DNA from: Rhodospirillaceae bacterium
GTDB lineage: Bacteria > Pseudomonadota > Alphaproteobacteria > Bin65
Length of the DNA: 45,932 nt
Direction of reading: 5' to 3'
Assembly (NCBI GenBank): GCA_009840595.1
Contig: VXNK01000052.1
Span: forward strand, 40,028-85,959
The position numbers were made by a program, and so were the translations under genes. Positions 17,315-25,878 of the stretch are shown piece by piece. The notes beneath the pieces are model-generated. The model was not told where the DNA came from and made no database searches. It saw nothing but the letters and a program-made list of their open reading frames with translations. Numbering within the stretch: position 1 is the first letter of the stretch; each line of letters starts with the position of its first letter.

Positions 17315-18174
17315 GGGCGCCCTCCGGAGGTTGCGGCGCCGATCTCCGGGGCGACCTGCGCGGCCCAGTCGTAGGCGGCCATCAGGCGGCCGTGGCGCCT
17401 CGCGATCAAATCGCGGGTATGCGGATGGGGGAAGATATACAACTGCCCGTCCAGAATCGCCCGGATCGTCCAACGCCCGACCTCGACCGGCTTCATGCCG
17501 TCTTTCAGGGCGGCCGCCAGCTTGGGGTCCGGCGCCTGGTCGAAGGAGCCGCCGAAGCGCGCCGGCCGGTTCCGCCCGACATCGTAAATCGCGGTATCGA
17601 CCGCGGCGGGGCACAGAACCGAGACGCCGATATTGCTGTCGGCGAGATCGCCGGCCAGCGCTTCGGACAGGCCGACGACGGCGAATTTCGAGGTAGTGTA
17701 AACGCCGTAGCACCAGCCCGGCATGACATGATGCCCGCCGATCGAGGCGGTGTTGACGACATGACCGCCTTCGCCGTGAGCCAGCATCGCGGGCAGAAAG
17801 GCCTGGAGACCGTTGACGACCCCCATGAGGTTGACGCCGAGCACCCAGTCCCAGTCGGCGTCCGGCACCCGGTCGAGCGGCACGCCGGTATAGCCGACAC
17901 CGGCGTTGTTGCAGAGGATGTGCACCGCCGGGAAGACGTCGGCGACCTGCGCCGCAGCCCGCTTCATCGCGTCCCGGTCGGAGACGTCGGCGACGAAGCA
18001 GCGGACTTCGACGCCGCCAGGGGAAAGGCGGTCGGCGGCGCGCCGCAGCCTTTCTTCGTCCAGATCGAGCAGGGCCAGGCTGACACCGGCTTCGGCAAAG
18101 GCCTCGGCCATCCCGGCGCCGATACCCGAGGCGGCGCCCGTAATGACGGCGGTTTTGCCCGATAGCTCGTCCAA
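17311..18174 (-). CDS. Short-chain dehydrogenase/reductase (SDR)
   Basis: This SDR of about 287 aa has TGAASGIG near residues 12-19, NNAG (LCNNAGVG) and catalytic YTTSK in the active-site helix. The long C-terminal part (PEVGRWTIRAILDGQLYIFPH) is typical of SDRs near the hydroxysteroid-dehydrogenase-like group. No ATG is available. TTG 18174 begins just before the first strand and has GGGGA nine bases upstream, so I prefer it to TTG 18231. It is the first gene of the minus-strand catabolic operon and is divergent from a MarR gene with a strong palindrome between them. Its stop overlaps the next SDR start. Confidence 0.87.
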   Translation of the reverse strand: MDELSGKTAVITGAASGIGAGMAEAFAEAGVSLALLDLDEERLRRAADRLSPGGVEVRCFVADVSDRDAMKRAAAQVADVFPAVHILCNNAGVGYTGVPLDRVPDADWDWVLGVNLMGVVNGLQAFLPAMLAHGEGGHVVNTASIGGHHVMPGWCYGVYTTSKFAVVGLSEALAGDLADSNIGVSVLCPAAVDTAIYDVGRNRPARFGGSFDQAPDPKLAAALKDGMKPVEVGRWTIRAILDGQLYIFPHPHTRDLIARRHGRLMAAYDWAAQVAPEIGAATSGGRP

Positions 18175-18247
18175 GGCGGCAATTCCCCGTTGGCCTGCCG
18201 CAACTCCGGCGCCGGAAACGGCTGGCGGCAATTGTACGGCTGTGTTA

Positions 18248-18264
18248 TTATCATAATATGATTA
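18248..18264. promoter_or_regulatory. Palindromic MarR-type operator
   Basis: ATCATA (18250-18255) and TATGAT (18257-18262) form a perfect inverted repeat around a single central base, with matching outer T and A at 18248 and 18264. It lies between the divergent SDR operon and the MarR gene, 46 bases before the latter's ATG, inside the only AT-rich strip of that gap. This is the classic geometry for a MarR dimer controlling itself and the divergent operon. Confidence 0.7.
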
Positions 18265-18309
18265 TATCGACCAGCGCCAAGTTCGGCAGTCCAGAAAGAA
18301 GCGGGACTC

Positions 18310-18729
18310 ATGGACAGTCTGCACGACCGGATCGGCTTTCTGCTGCGCAACGCGTACCAGAACCTGAACCGGGACTTCCGGAAAAAGCTGACCCAGGAAC
18401 GGATCACGATCCACCAATATGTGGTGCTGCAAGGACTCGGCGATCTGGGCGAAGCGATCCAGCGCACGCTGGCCGAGCATTGCGCCATCGAGCCGAGCAA
18501 CCTGAACGTGATGATCAAGCGCATGAAGGCGAACGGCCTGATCGAGCATGTCGGCGAGGCGGCGGACCCGCGGGACGCGCTGGCGCTGACGCGCCGCGGC
18601 CGGGCGGTGCTCCGGCGATTTCAGGACCTGGATGTCGCGGTGACGCAGAAATTTCTCGAGCCGCTGACCGAAGCGGAAGCGAAGACGCTGCGCACGGCCC
18701 TGACCAAGCTGGTGCAGCATTCGCGCTGA
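18310..18729 (+). CDS. MarR-family transcriptional regulator
   Basis: This encodes a 139-aa winged-helix regulator. The DNA-recognition part runs LAEHCAIEPSNLNVMIKRMKANGLIEHVGEAADPRDALALTRRG (about residues 56-99), with the MarR wing (DPRDALALT). The flanking helices form the dimer interface. A palindromic operator lies directly upstream in the promoter shared with the SDR/Rieske operon, so that operon and the regulator itself are the expected targets. The TAXI TRAP genes downstream, 175 bases away, could also respond. The ligand is probably the pathway substrate or an aromatic acid, as in other MarR proteins of catabolic clusters. Confidence 0.87.
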   Translation: MDSLHDRIGFLLRNAYQNLNRDFRKKLTQERITIHQYVVLQGLGDLGEAIQRTLAEHCAIEPSNLNVMIKRMKANGLIEHVGEAADPRDALALTRRGRAVLRRFQDLDVAVTQKFLEPLTEAEAKTLRTALTKLVQHSR

Positions 18730-18904
18730 CCGCGCAGCGGCGGCGACTGCCGGTTCGCGACCGGGCCGCGCCGCACGGCATTCGCCGGCAAATTGCCAGA
18801 CGCGGAGGATGCCGGTAGATGTGCGGGCGATGGAAAAGTCTGGCGCGGCAGGCGTGCGCCTGCCGATACGGATTGGAGCAACGCAGCGAGGGAGGAACCG
18901 CTCG

Positions 18905-19864
18905 ATGAAACGCCTGATACTATTCCTGATCGCCCTGCCCTTCGTCGGCGCGGGCGCGGCTTCGGCCCAGACCATCGGGTTTGCAACCCTGCCGCCCGGC
19001 GCGATCAATAACGTGCAGGCCCAGGTGATCGCCAAGGTCGTCCAGGCCCATACCGATCTGAAGGTCCGCGTGACGCCCTATCGCGGCGGCGGCGCGGTCG
19101 CCGCGGCGGTGAACAGCAAGCGGGCCGAGATCGGCATTTCGGATGCGGTCGAGATTACCGACGCGCTCACCGGCACCCACCGGTTCAAGGACCGGCCGCA
19201 CCCGAACCTGCGCGTCGCCTTTCGCGTGCTGTCCTTCCCGATCAGCATCTTCGTCCGCACGGATTCGCCGATCAAGACCATGAAGGACATGAAGGGGAAG
19301 AAGTTCGGCACGCGCTGGTCGGCCTTTCCGAACATGATCCCGCTCATGAACGGCTTGCTGGCGACGGCCGGACTGAGCCTCAAGGATGTCGAGGGCGTCC
19401 CGACGGCGAACATCATCCGCGGCGCCAACGATTTCAAGGCCGGCAAGTCCGACGCCTTCGGCTTCGCTATCGGTGCCCCGAAGGTCGCGGAGGTCAATTC
19501 CGCGGTCGGCGGCGTCCGCGTGCTGCCGATCGACAACTCGCCGGCCGGCATCGCCCGCATGAAGGCGGTACGTTCGGACTATTTCCCGATGCTGCTCAAG
19601 CCCCATCCGCGCTTCGTCGGGGTGCTCGAGCCGACCTGGGTCATGGGCACCGATCTCGTCATCTATTGCGGCGCCCATGTGCCGGACGACGTGATCTACA
19701 AGTTTGTCAAGGCCGTGCATCCCAACAAGAAGGAGCTGGCCCAGGGCCATCCCTCCTTCAACGGTTTCCAGCCCAAGAACATGAACAAGCAGTTCGCGAC
19801 GGTGAAATACCATCCCGGCGCAATCAAATTCTATAAGGAGGCCGGCATCCAGCAGGGCAAGTGA
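18905..19864 (+). CDS. TAXI-family TRAP transporter solute receptor
   Basis: This 319-aa periplasmic binding protein belongs to the TAXI group of TRAP receptors. It has a clear Sec signal peptide (MKRLILFLIALPFVGAGAA, cleavage near ASA/QT). The mature part reads TIGFATLPPGAINNVQAQVIAKVV, then PYRGGGAVAAAVNSKRAEIGISDAVE, both typical of TAXI receptors. GGAGGAA (18891-18897) precedes ATG 18905; the open frame begins further upstream but that part is intergenic. It overlaps the permease gene by four bases (GTGA), so both are made together. The ligand is unknown; related receptors bind amino or dicarboxylic acids. Confidence 0.88.
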   Translation: MKRLILFLIALPFVGAGAASAQTIGFATLPPGAINNVQAQVIAKVVQAHTDLKVRVTPYRGGGAVAAAVNSKRAEIGISDAVEITDALTGTHRFKDRPHPNLRVAFRVLSFPISIFVRTDSPIKTMKDMKGKKFGTRWSAFPNMIPLMNGLLATAGLSLKDVEGVPTANIIRGANDFKAGKSDAFGFAIGAPKVAEVNSAVGGVRVLPIDNSPAGIARMKAVRSDYFPMLLKPHPRFVGVLEPTWVMGTDLVIYCGAHVPDDVIYKFVKAVHPNKKELAQGHPSFNGFQPKNMNKQFATVKYHPGAIKFYKEAGIQQGK

Positions 19865-22329
19865 CCCTGCCGGACGAGCGGACGGCCGGGGACCCGCCCG
19901 CGGCCGTCAGGACGGAAGAACAGGACGATAGCGCGGCGCCGGCCGATCCGGTGCTGCGCTACGCCCGTCCGGTGCTGGCCGCGCTGCTGACCCTGGGTTC
20001 GCTCGCCTGGTCGGCAGATTTGTACCGCGATGTCGGCCTCGTGCTGTTCACCGAGCAGTTCCTGGCCGGGATGCTGGGCATCGCGCTCGCGCTCGTCTTC
20101 ATGCACTATCCGGCGCGCCGCCGCACCGAGCGGACGCGCGTTCCCGTCTACGATCTGATCGCGGCGGTCCTCGGCCTGGGCGCCGGCGCCTATGTCGCGG
20201 TCGTCTTCCCGGAACTCAGCGAGCGGCTGGATGCCGACCCGCTCGACGGGCTGATCGTGTCGGCGATCTTCGTGACGCTGTGCATCGAGGGGCTGCGGCG
20301 CTCGGTCGGCTATTCGCTGACCGCCATCGTCGTCGTCTGCATCGCCTATTCCCTCGTCGGCCATCTGGTGCCGGGCGCGCTCGAGACCCGGCGGATCGAG
20401 ATCCGGTCGTTCGTCACCTATCTGGCGCTCGACACCAGCGCCCTGCTCGGGCTGGCGATGGTCGTCGGCACGACCGTGGTCATCACCTTCGTCTTCTTCG
20501 GCCAGCTGCTGATGCGCTCCGGCGGCTCGCAATTCTTCAGCGACATCTCCCTGGTGCTGATGGGCCGCTACCGCGGCGGTTCGGCCAAGATTTCGATCAT
20601 TGCGTCCAGCCTGTTCGGCTCGGTCTCCGGGGTCGCCGTGTCCAACATCGTCGCGACCGGCGTGGTGACGATCCCGATGATGAAGCGCTCCGGCTTCTCG
20701 CCGCGCTTCGCCGCCGCCGTGGAGGCCGTCGCCTCGACCGGCGGGCAGCTCATGCCGCCGGTCATGGGCGCGGTCGCCTTCCTGATGGCGGACTTCCTCG
20801 AACGGCCCTACCAGGACATCGTCATCGCCGCGCTGGTGCCGTCGCTGCTCTACTATGTCGGCCTGTTCATCCAGGCCGATCTCGAGGCGGCGAAGGCCGG
20901 CATCCGCCGGGTCCCGGCCGACCTGATTCCGCGCACCGCCGCGGTGCTGGCGACCGGCTGGGTGTTCATCATTCCCTTCGCCGCCCTGATCTGGGCGCTC
21001 TTCACCCTGAACTGGGAGCCGGAGACGGCAGCGATGCTGGCGTCCGGCGCCGTGCTGCTGCTTGCCTTCTACCTGATATCGGTCGGCCATCTGCAAAGCC
21101 GGACCGGCGGGTCGTTCCCGGAAACCCGGACCGTCCTGCCGCTCGCCGCGGCCATCGCCGCACCGATGCTCGTCCTCGTGTGGCTCCTGTTCGCCGTCGG
21201 CGTGCTGTCGTCGCTGATGGCGACGGTCCTGAGCGGCGCGGCCGTCATCACTGGATTCTTTGCCGCCGGCCTGGCGACGATGACCGCCGCGGCCGGCCGC
21301 GCCGCAACCCCGGCGCGCGCGCTGACGGGCGTGCCGGGCTATATGGTGCGGACGCTGGCCCGCGGCGCCCTGCCCTTCGCTGCGCCGCTGCTTGCCGCGG
21401 CCTGGGCGGCCTGGGGCGCGGACATCGTTCCGACGAGCTTCGTCCTTTTCCTAACGCTGGCGGCGCTGGCCCTCGCCGTCATGGCCGGCTCGCGGCGCAG
21501 CCGCAAGACTTCGGGCGCGGATGCGTCGCCCGAGGACGATGCGACGCTGCCGGCCGCAATCCCCGGCCTCCTCGACCTGTTGCGCCAGTCCCTGATCCGG
21601 ACCGGCCTGTCCTCCCTCGACATCATCATGATCGTTGCCGGCGCCGGCTTCATCATCGGCACATTGCACATTACCGGGCTCGGCTTCGCCCTCACGGTCA
21701 TGCTGGTCGACTTCGGCGGCGGCAGCCTGTTCCTGCTCCTGGTCATCGCGGCGGTGCTGTGCATCATTCTCGGCATGGGGATGCCGACGGCCGGCGTCTA
21801 TATCCTGCTCGCGGTGCTGATCGCGCCGTCGCTCGCCAGGGTCGGCATCGACCCGCTGGCGGCGCACATGTTCATCCTCTATCTCGGCATGATGTCGCTG
21901 ATCACGCCGCCGGTCGCGGTCGCGGCCTTTTTCGCGGCGAGCATCGCCGGGGCGCCGGCGATGAAGACCGGCTGGACCTCGGTGCGTTTCGGCTGGACCG
22001 CTTTCGTGGTGCCGTTCCTGTTCGTTTTCTCGCCGAGCCTGCTGCTCCAGGGTGAACCCCTGGACCTCGCCATCGATGTCGCCACTGCGGTCGGGGGCGT
22101 GTGGCTCCTGTCGGCGGCGATGATCGGCTACCTGGCCGGCCGGATACCGGGCGCCGTGCGGCTTCTCATGGCCTGCGCCGGCGTCGCCCTGCTGCTGCCG
22201 CGCGGCATCGACGGCCCGATCGTCTGGATCAATGCCGCCGGCCTCGCGCTGGCGGTGCTCGTTTTGGCCATCGAACTGCTCCGCCACCGGCGGGCGGGCG
22301 GGGCAAGCGGCCAACGCCGGCCGCAATAG
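19861..22329 (+). CDS. TRAP transporter fused permease (4TM + 12TM)
   Basis: This 822-aa membrane protein combines the DctQ-like and DctM-like subunits in one chain, the usual permease of TAXI systems. The N-terminal third has short hydrophobic segments. The central DctM-type motif (GGSAKISIIASSLFGSVSGVAVSNIVATG, about residues 238-266) and the C-terminal GMGMPTAGVYILLAVLIAPSLARVGIDPLAAHMFILYLGMMSLITPPVAVAAF region are diagnostic. A soluble charged linker lies near residues 540-560. It starts at GTG 19861, overlapping the receptor stop. With that receptor it forms a complete ion-driven uptake system. Confidence 0.92.
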   Translation: MTLPDERTAGDPPAAVRTEEQDDSAAPADPVLRYARPVLAALLTLGSLAWSADLYRDVGLVLFTEQFLAGMLGIALALVFMHYPARRRTERTRVPVYDLIAAVLGLGAGAYVAVVFPELSERLDADPLDGLIVSAIFVTLCIEGLRRSVGYSLTAIVVVCIAYSLVGHLVPGALETRRIEIRSFVTYLALDTSALLGLAMVVGTTVVITFVFFGQLLMRSGGSQFFSDISLVLMGRYRGGSAKISIIASSLFGSVSGVAVSNIVATGVVTIPMMKRSGFSPRFAAAVEAVASTGGQLMPPVMGAVAFLMADFLERPYQDIVIAALVPSLLYYVGLFIQADLEAAKAGIRRVPADLIPRTAAVLATGWVFIIPFAALIWALFTLNWEPETAAMLASGAVLLLAFYLISVGHLQSRTGGSFPETRTVLPLAAAIAAPMLVLVWLLFAVGVLSSLMATVLSGAAVITGFFAAGLATMTAAAGRAATPARALTGVPGYMVRTLARGALPFAAPLLAAAWAAWGADIVPTSFVLFLTLAALALAVMAGSRRSRKTSGADASPEDDATLPAAIPGLLDLLRQSLIRTGLSSLDIIMIVAGAGFIIGTLHITGLGFALTVMLVDFGGGSLFLLLVIAAVLCIILGMGMPTAGVYILLAVLIAPSLARVGIDPLAAHMFILYLGMMSLITPPVAVAAFFAASIAGAPAMKTGWTSVRFGWTAFVVPFLFVFSPSLLLQGEPLDLAIDVATAVGGVWLLSAAMIGYLAGRIPGAVRLLMACAGVALLLPRGIDGPIVWINAAGLALAVLVLAIELLRHRRAGGASGQRRPQ

Positions 22330-22369
22330 ACCGGACGCGGGCGGCCCAGCAGGCGGCGCAGCGGCCGGA

Positions 22370-23257
22370 TCAACAGCCGGACAGGAACGCCAGAATCTCC
22401 GCCGCGGTTTCGTCCGGCGCCTCCTCGGCCAGGAAATGGCCGCAGTCCAGGGCGCGGCCGCGGACATCCCCGGCCCGCTCGCGCCAACTCCCGATCATGT
22501 CCAGGGTGCCGCCGGTCTGCCAGCCGGGGCGCCGGGCCATGTTGCCGGCCCACAGCACCAGCATCGGGCAGGCGATTTTGCGCCCCCGGTCGGCCTCGTC
22601 GTGGACCAGGTCGACCGCGATGGCGCGATAGTCCATGCAGGTCGTACGGATCGTCTCGGGATCGCTGAAGCAGCGCAGATACTCGGCGTAGGCCTCGTCG
22701 GTAATCGCGCCGTCCACCGCCGTCCACTGGCCGAGCAGGAAATCCAGATAGAATTCGGCGCTGTTGCCGATCAGCGTCTCCGGGAACGGGGAGGGCTGGC
22801 GCATCAGGTGCCAATGGAACCATGAGTAGGCCAGGTCGCGGTTCATGTTGTCGAAGGCCGCCTGGGACGCCACCACGTCGAGCGACGTGAAGCTGCGGAC
22901 CCGCTCCGGATGGTCGAGCGCCATGCGATGGCCGACCCGGGCGCCGCGGTCGTGGCCGACGACGTGGAAGCGCTCGAAACCCAGCGCGGCCATGACCTCG
23001 ACCTGGTCCTGCGCCGACGTGCGCTTGCAGAAGTCTTCCAGGTCGTCGGAGGCCGGCTTGCCGCTGTCGCCGTAGCCGCGCAAATCGGGCGCCACCACCG
23101 TGTAATGTCCGGCGAACTGCGGCGCCACCTTGTGCCACATCGCGTGGGTCTGCGGATAGCCGTGCAGCAGCAACAGCGGCGGTCCCGCGCCGCCCTGCAC
23201 CAGATTGATGCCGACGGACGAAACCTCGATCCGGGTTCCGGAAAAACCTTCGAACAT
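22370..23257 (-). CDS. Haloacetate/fluoroacetate dehalogenase-like hydrolase
   Basis: This 295-aa alpha/beta-hydrolase closely follows the fluoroacetate dehalogenase pattern. The nucleophile is aspartate (D103 in GHDRGARVGHRMALDHPERV) with R104 and R107 for carboxylate binding. The acid is D127 (TSLDVV), the halide pocket residues are H148, W149 and W178, and the catalytic histidine lies in CGHFLAEE. These sit at a constant offset of seven from the numbering I recall for the Rhodopseudomonas enzyme (D110, R111, R114, D134, H155, W156, W185). The predicted reaction is hydrolytic removal of halide from a haloacid. Epoxide hydrolase is the alternative. ATG 23257 is chosen over TTG 23263. No regulator or transporter for haloacids is adjacent. 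Confidence 0.82.
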   Translation of the reverse strand: MFEGFSGTRIEVSSVGINLVQGGAGPPLLLLHGYPQTHAMWHKVAPQFAGHYTVVAPDLRGYGDSGKPASDDLEDFCKRTSAQDQVEVMAALGFERFHVVGHDRGARVGHRMALDHPERVRSFTSLDVVASQAAFDNMNRDLAYSWFHWHLMRQPSPFPETLIGNSAEFYLDFLLGQWTAVDGAITDEAYAEYLRCFSDPETIRTTCMDYRAIAVDLVHDEADRGRKIACPMLVLWAGNMARRPGWQTGGTLDMIGSWRERAGDVRGRALDCGHFLAEEAPDETAAEILAFLSGC

Positions 23258-23454
23258 TGCCAAACCGCTTCCAGCCGAGTGGGCCGCAGATGCAGAAGAC
23301 TAGGCGCAATTTCGCAAACCGCGAGTCAAAATACAGATGAACCTGCCGGTAGCCAGCAGGCGCTCCGCGAGCCGGCAGGTTCGGCTTCCAGGTCCGGGGC
23401 GGCGATGGGAAACTCGATATGTCAGGCGTTCGGGACTCAGGTTGCCAGAGATAT

Positions 23455-23477
23455 AGACTAGTCGTATATACTAGTCT
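23455..23477. promoter_or_regulatory. Toxin-antitoxin operator palindrome
   Basis: AGACTAGT (23455-23462) and ACTAGTCT (23470-23477) are perfect 8-bp inverted arms around the seven-base spacer CGTATAT. The element lies 17 bases upstream of the antitoxin start and probably overlaps the promoter (TATATA in the spacer region). Phd-type antitoxins and their toxin complexes repress their own operons through such sites. Confidence 0.75.
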
Positions 23478-23494
23478 GACTTTTGGAGGCATGA

Positions 23495-23737
23495 ATGGAC
23501 TCGGTAGGGGCCTACGAAGCCAAAACTCATCTGCCTCGGCTGCTTGACAGGGTCGCCCGGGGCGAATGCCTGACGATTACCCGACATGGCAGGCCGGTTG
23601 CCCGGCTGGTTCCGGTGGCGAGCGACCGGGAGCGGGCGCAGGAAGCGATGGCGCGTATCGTCGAACGCCGGAGTCAACTCAAGCGGGCGCCTCTGGCTGA
23701 ACTGCTGCAATCGATCCACGAAGGGCATCGCTATTGA
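23495..23737 (+). CDS. Phd/YefM-type antitoxin
   Basis: This 80-aa protein has the Phd/YefM DNA-binding N-terminus: VGAYEAKTHLPRLLDRVARGECLTITRHGRPVARLVPV (residues 4-41). A helical, charged C-terminus follows (AQEAMARIVERRSQLKRAPL) that should wrap the toxin. It neutralises the PIN-domain toxin encoded next and represses the operon. GGAGG (23485-23489) precedes ATG 23495. The stop overlaps the toxin's ATG by one base (TGATG), so the pair is translationally coupled with antitoxin first, as usual. Confidence 0.92.
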   Translation: MDSVGAYEAKTHLPRLLDRVARGECLTITRHGRPVARLVPVASDRERAQEAMARIVERRSQLKRAPLAELLQSIHEGHRY

Positions 23738-24147
23738 TGTCCGTCGTTATCGATTGTTCGGTGTTCCTGGCTTGGTGCATGGCGGACGAGGAAGAGCCCG
23801 CCGCTGTCGAAGCGATGCGGCGCGTTGCCGAATCGGGTGGCATCGCACCGGGCATCTGGTGGTACGAATTGCGCAACGCCCTTCTGGTCAACGAGCGGCG
23901 CGGCCGGATAACCCCGCAGCAGGTTTCGGATACGCTGGCGGACGGCGCCGCGTTGAGCATCGAGACCGACTCGGAACATGACGAGGCGACGGTCCTCGGT
24001 TTCGCGCGCCAACACAGCCTGACGGTATATGACGCGGCCTATCTCGAGGTCGCTTTCCGGCGCGGCCTGCCGCTGGCGACGCTTGACCGCAGGTTGTGCA
24101 GTGCCGCCGCCGACAACGGAATTGGCGTTATCGGCGATCTGGCCTGA
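23737..24147 (+). CDS. PIN-domain toxin, VapC-like ribonuclease
   Basis: This 136-aa protein has the four acidic residues of PIN nucleases: D6 (VVIDCSVF), E44 (WYELRNALL), D99 (TVYDAAYLEVA) and D117 (ATLDRRL). VapC toxins cleave specific RNAs, commonly initiator tRNA or 23S rRNA; the target here is unknown. The catalytic set is intact, so the toxin should be active when not bound by the antitoxin encoded immediately upstream. I use ATG 23737 rather than TTG 23734 because ATG overlaps the antitoxin stop and begins right before the first strand. Confidence 0.92.
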   Translation: MSVVIDCSVFLAWCMADEEEPAAVEAMRRVAESGGIAPGIWWYELRNALLVNERRGRITPQQVSDTLADGAALSIETDSEHDEATVLGFARQHSLTVYDAAYLEVAFRRGLPLATLDRRLCSAAADNGIGVIGDLA

Positions 24148-24173
24148 AGCGTTACGCGAATTGCCTGCCGGGT

Positions 24174-25382
24174 CTACTCCGCCGGCGCCACGGCGCCCAG
24201 TTCCGCGCCGGAGCGCGCCGGCAGCAGGAGGGCGGCGGCGACCACCACCGCGGCCGCGCCGGCGACGATCAGCATCACCGTCTCGAAGGAGCCGTCGTTG
24301 GCCAGCACCCAGCGGGCGGACATGATCGCCAGGGCGCCGACGCCGAGATTGAGCAGGAATTTGACCGACAGCACCTTGGTGCGCCACTGGTCCGGGACGT
24401 AGCGCGCGAGCACGGCGTCGGTGATCGGGATCTGGCCGAACACGAAGGCCATCGCGAGCAGGGCGGCGGCGAACAGCGCGTAATCGGCCTCCAGCGCCAT
24501 GACGGCCAGGAACACCGGCTGCGCCAGGGCGACGGTCAACAGCACCGGCTTGATGCGGTGCCGGTCGATGAGCCGGCCGACGGCGAGCTGGGAAAAGGCG
24601 GCCGCGGCGTAGACGATTGCGGCGAGCGCGCCGGTGATGGCGATGTCCTCCGTGATACCGGTCATGCGCACGTCGAACAGGCGCGGCACCAGGAAGGTCA
24701 TGGCGCCGAACACGAAACCGCCGGCGGCCGTGACCAGGGCGAGCGCGACCAGCGCGCGCTGCCAGCCCGCGGCAAAGGAAACGTGGGCGCGTTCCCGGGC
24801 CGTGCCGGGCGCGGGCTCGGCCCGGCCGCTGCGGATCATGCCGACATAGGCGAGTCCGAGGGCGACCGACATGGCGCCCGGCACATAGAAGGCGGCGCGC
24901 CAGTCGATGAAGGAGAGAATCAGGCCGGTGAGCAGCGGTGCGCCGGCCACCCCCATATTGCCCCAGACGCCGTTGACGCCGAGGCGCCAGCCGACGTTGC
25001 CGCCGCCCTGGATCACCATGGAGATGCCGACCGGATGATAGATCGCGGCGAAAACGCCGATCGCCGCCAGTCCGATGCCGACCTGCAGCGGCGATTGCGC
25101 GAAACTGGTGGCGACGGAAGCCAGCCCGATGCCGATGAAGAAGACCGCCATCATGGCGTTGCGCCGCCACCTGTCGGCCAGATGCGCCGCCAGCGGCGCG
25201 CAGGCCGCGAACAGCACCATCGCCGGGATGCCGTAGGGCAGCATTTCCGCATAGGCGCCGTTTTCCGCCAGGCCGAACGCCAGCCCCGCGCTGAACGCCG
25301 CCTTGGCGAAGATCAGCATGAACAGGTGGTCGGCGAAGTGGCCGACGTTGAGGAACAGGAAATGGCTGCGGTTCGCAAACAT
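24174..25382 (-). CDS. Major facilitator superfamily transporter
   Basis: This 402-aa membrane protein has two halves of about six hydrophobic helices. The cytoplasmic loop 2-3 motif is recognisable (LAAHLADRWRRNAMM, near residues 65-80) and repeats in the second half (LAVGRLIDRHRIKP). The GAPLLTGLILSFIDWRAAFYVPG segment between helices 5 and 6 is the other MFS landmark. The direction and substrate cannot be told; similar sequences are annotated as drug or metabolite efflux pumps. It is convergent with the VapC gene and divergent from cutA, with no obvious functional partner. Confidence 0.88.
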   Translation of the reverse strand: MFANRSHFLFLNVGHFADHLFMLIFAKAAFSAGLAFGLAENGAYAEMLPYGIPAMVLFAACAPLAAHLADRWRRNAMMAVFFIGIGLASVATSFAQSPLQVGIGLAAIGVFAAIYHPVGISMVIQGGGNVGWRLGVNGVWGNMGVAGAPLLTGLILSFIDWRAAFYVPGAMSVALGLAYVGMIRSGRAEPAPGTARERAHVSFAAGWQRALVALALVTAAGGFVFGAMTFLVPRLFDVRMTGITEDIAITGALAAIVYAAAAFSQLAVGRLIDRHRIKPVLLTVALAQPVFLAVMALEADYALFAAALLAMAFVFGQIPITDAVLARYVPDQWRTKVLSVKFLLNLGVGALAIMSARWVLANDGSFETVMLIVAGAAAVVVAAALLLPARSGAELGAVAPAE

Positions 25383-25542
25383 GCAGGCCGGCCCTTGCGG
25401 GATGGAACGGCGGGAACATAAGGATGCCGCTGCCCATTGTCATTGACAACCCGCCGGACGCGAACCCTCAATGCGCCGGATGCACGGCGACAGGTTCGGG
25501 GCGGGTCCGGGAGGCGGGTCCGGAAACGGGGGCGGGAGAGAG

Positions 25543-25878
25543 ATGTCGGCAACGCTGGTCTACATGACGGCCGGATCGGTCGAGGAAGCGCAGAAAATCG
25601 GCGCCAGCCTGGTCGAGCGGCGGCTGGCTGCCTGCGTCAACATCCTGCCCGGCATGCTCTCGCAATACCGCTGGGAAGGCCGCGTCCGGACCGACGGGGA
25701 GGCCGTCCTGATCGCCAAGACCCGCCGCGAGCTGGTCGACGCCCTGACCGGCCATGTCCGGGAAATCCACAGCTACGATTGCCCCTGCGTCGTCGCCCTG
25801 CCGGTCGAAGGCGGCAACCCGGACTTCCTGCAATGGATCGCCGACGAGACGGCTGGCCCGGACGGCGACACGGCGTAA
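25543..25878 (+). CDS. cutA: Divalent-cation tolerance protein CutA
   Basis: This 111-aa protein matches CutA. It has an initial strand, a helix (SVEEAQKIGASLVERRLAACVNI), then GMLSQYRWEGRVRTDGEAVLIAKTRRE and IHSYDCPCVVALPVEGGNPDFLQWI. The conserved CVNI, W-x-G and KT elements are all present. CutA forms stable trimers and is linked genetically to copper and other divalent-cation tolerance, although its molecular role is unclear. ATG 25543 is preceded by GGGAGAGA. It is followed 73 bases later by the ilvD-type gene; the link is probably only positional. Confidence 0.93.
   Translation: MSATLVYMTAGSVEEAQKIGASLVERRLAACVNILPGMLSQYRWEGRVRTDGEAVLIAKTRRELVDALTGHVREIHSYDCPCVVALPVEGGNPDFLQWIADETAGPDGDTA

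Noticed and set aside
19831..21096. Minus-strand frame rich in Asp, Gln, Arg and His opposite the fused TRAP permease
   Set aside because: Such composition is the standard shadow of a hydrophobic membrane-protein gene in GC-rich DNA.
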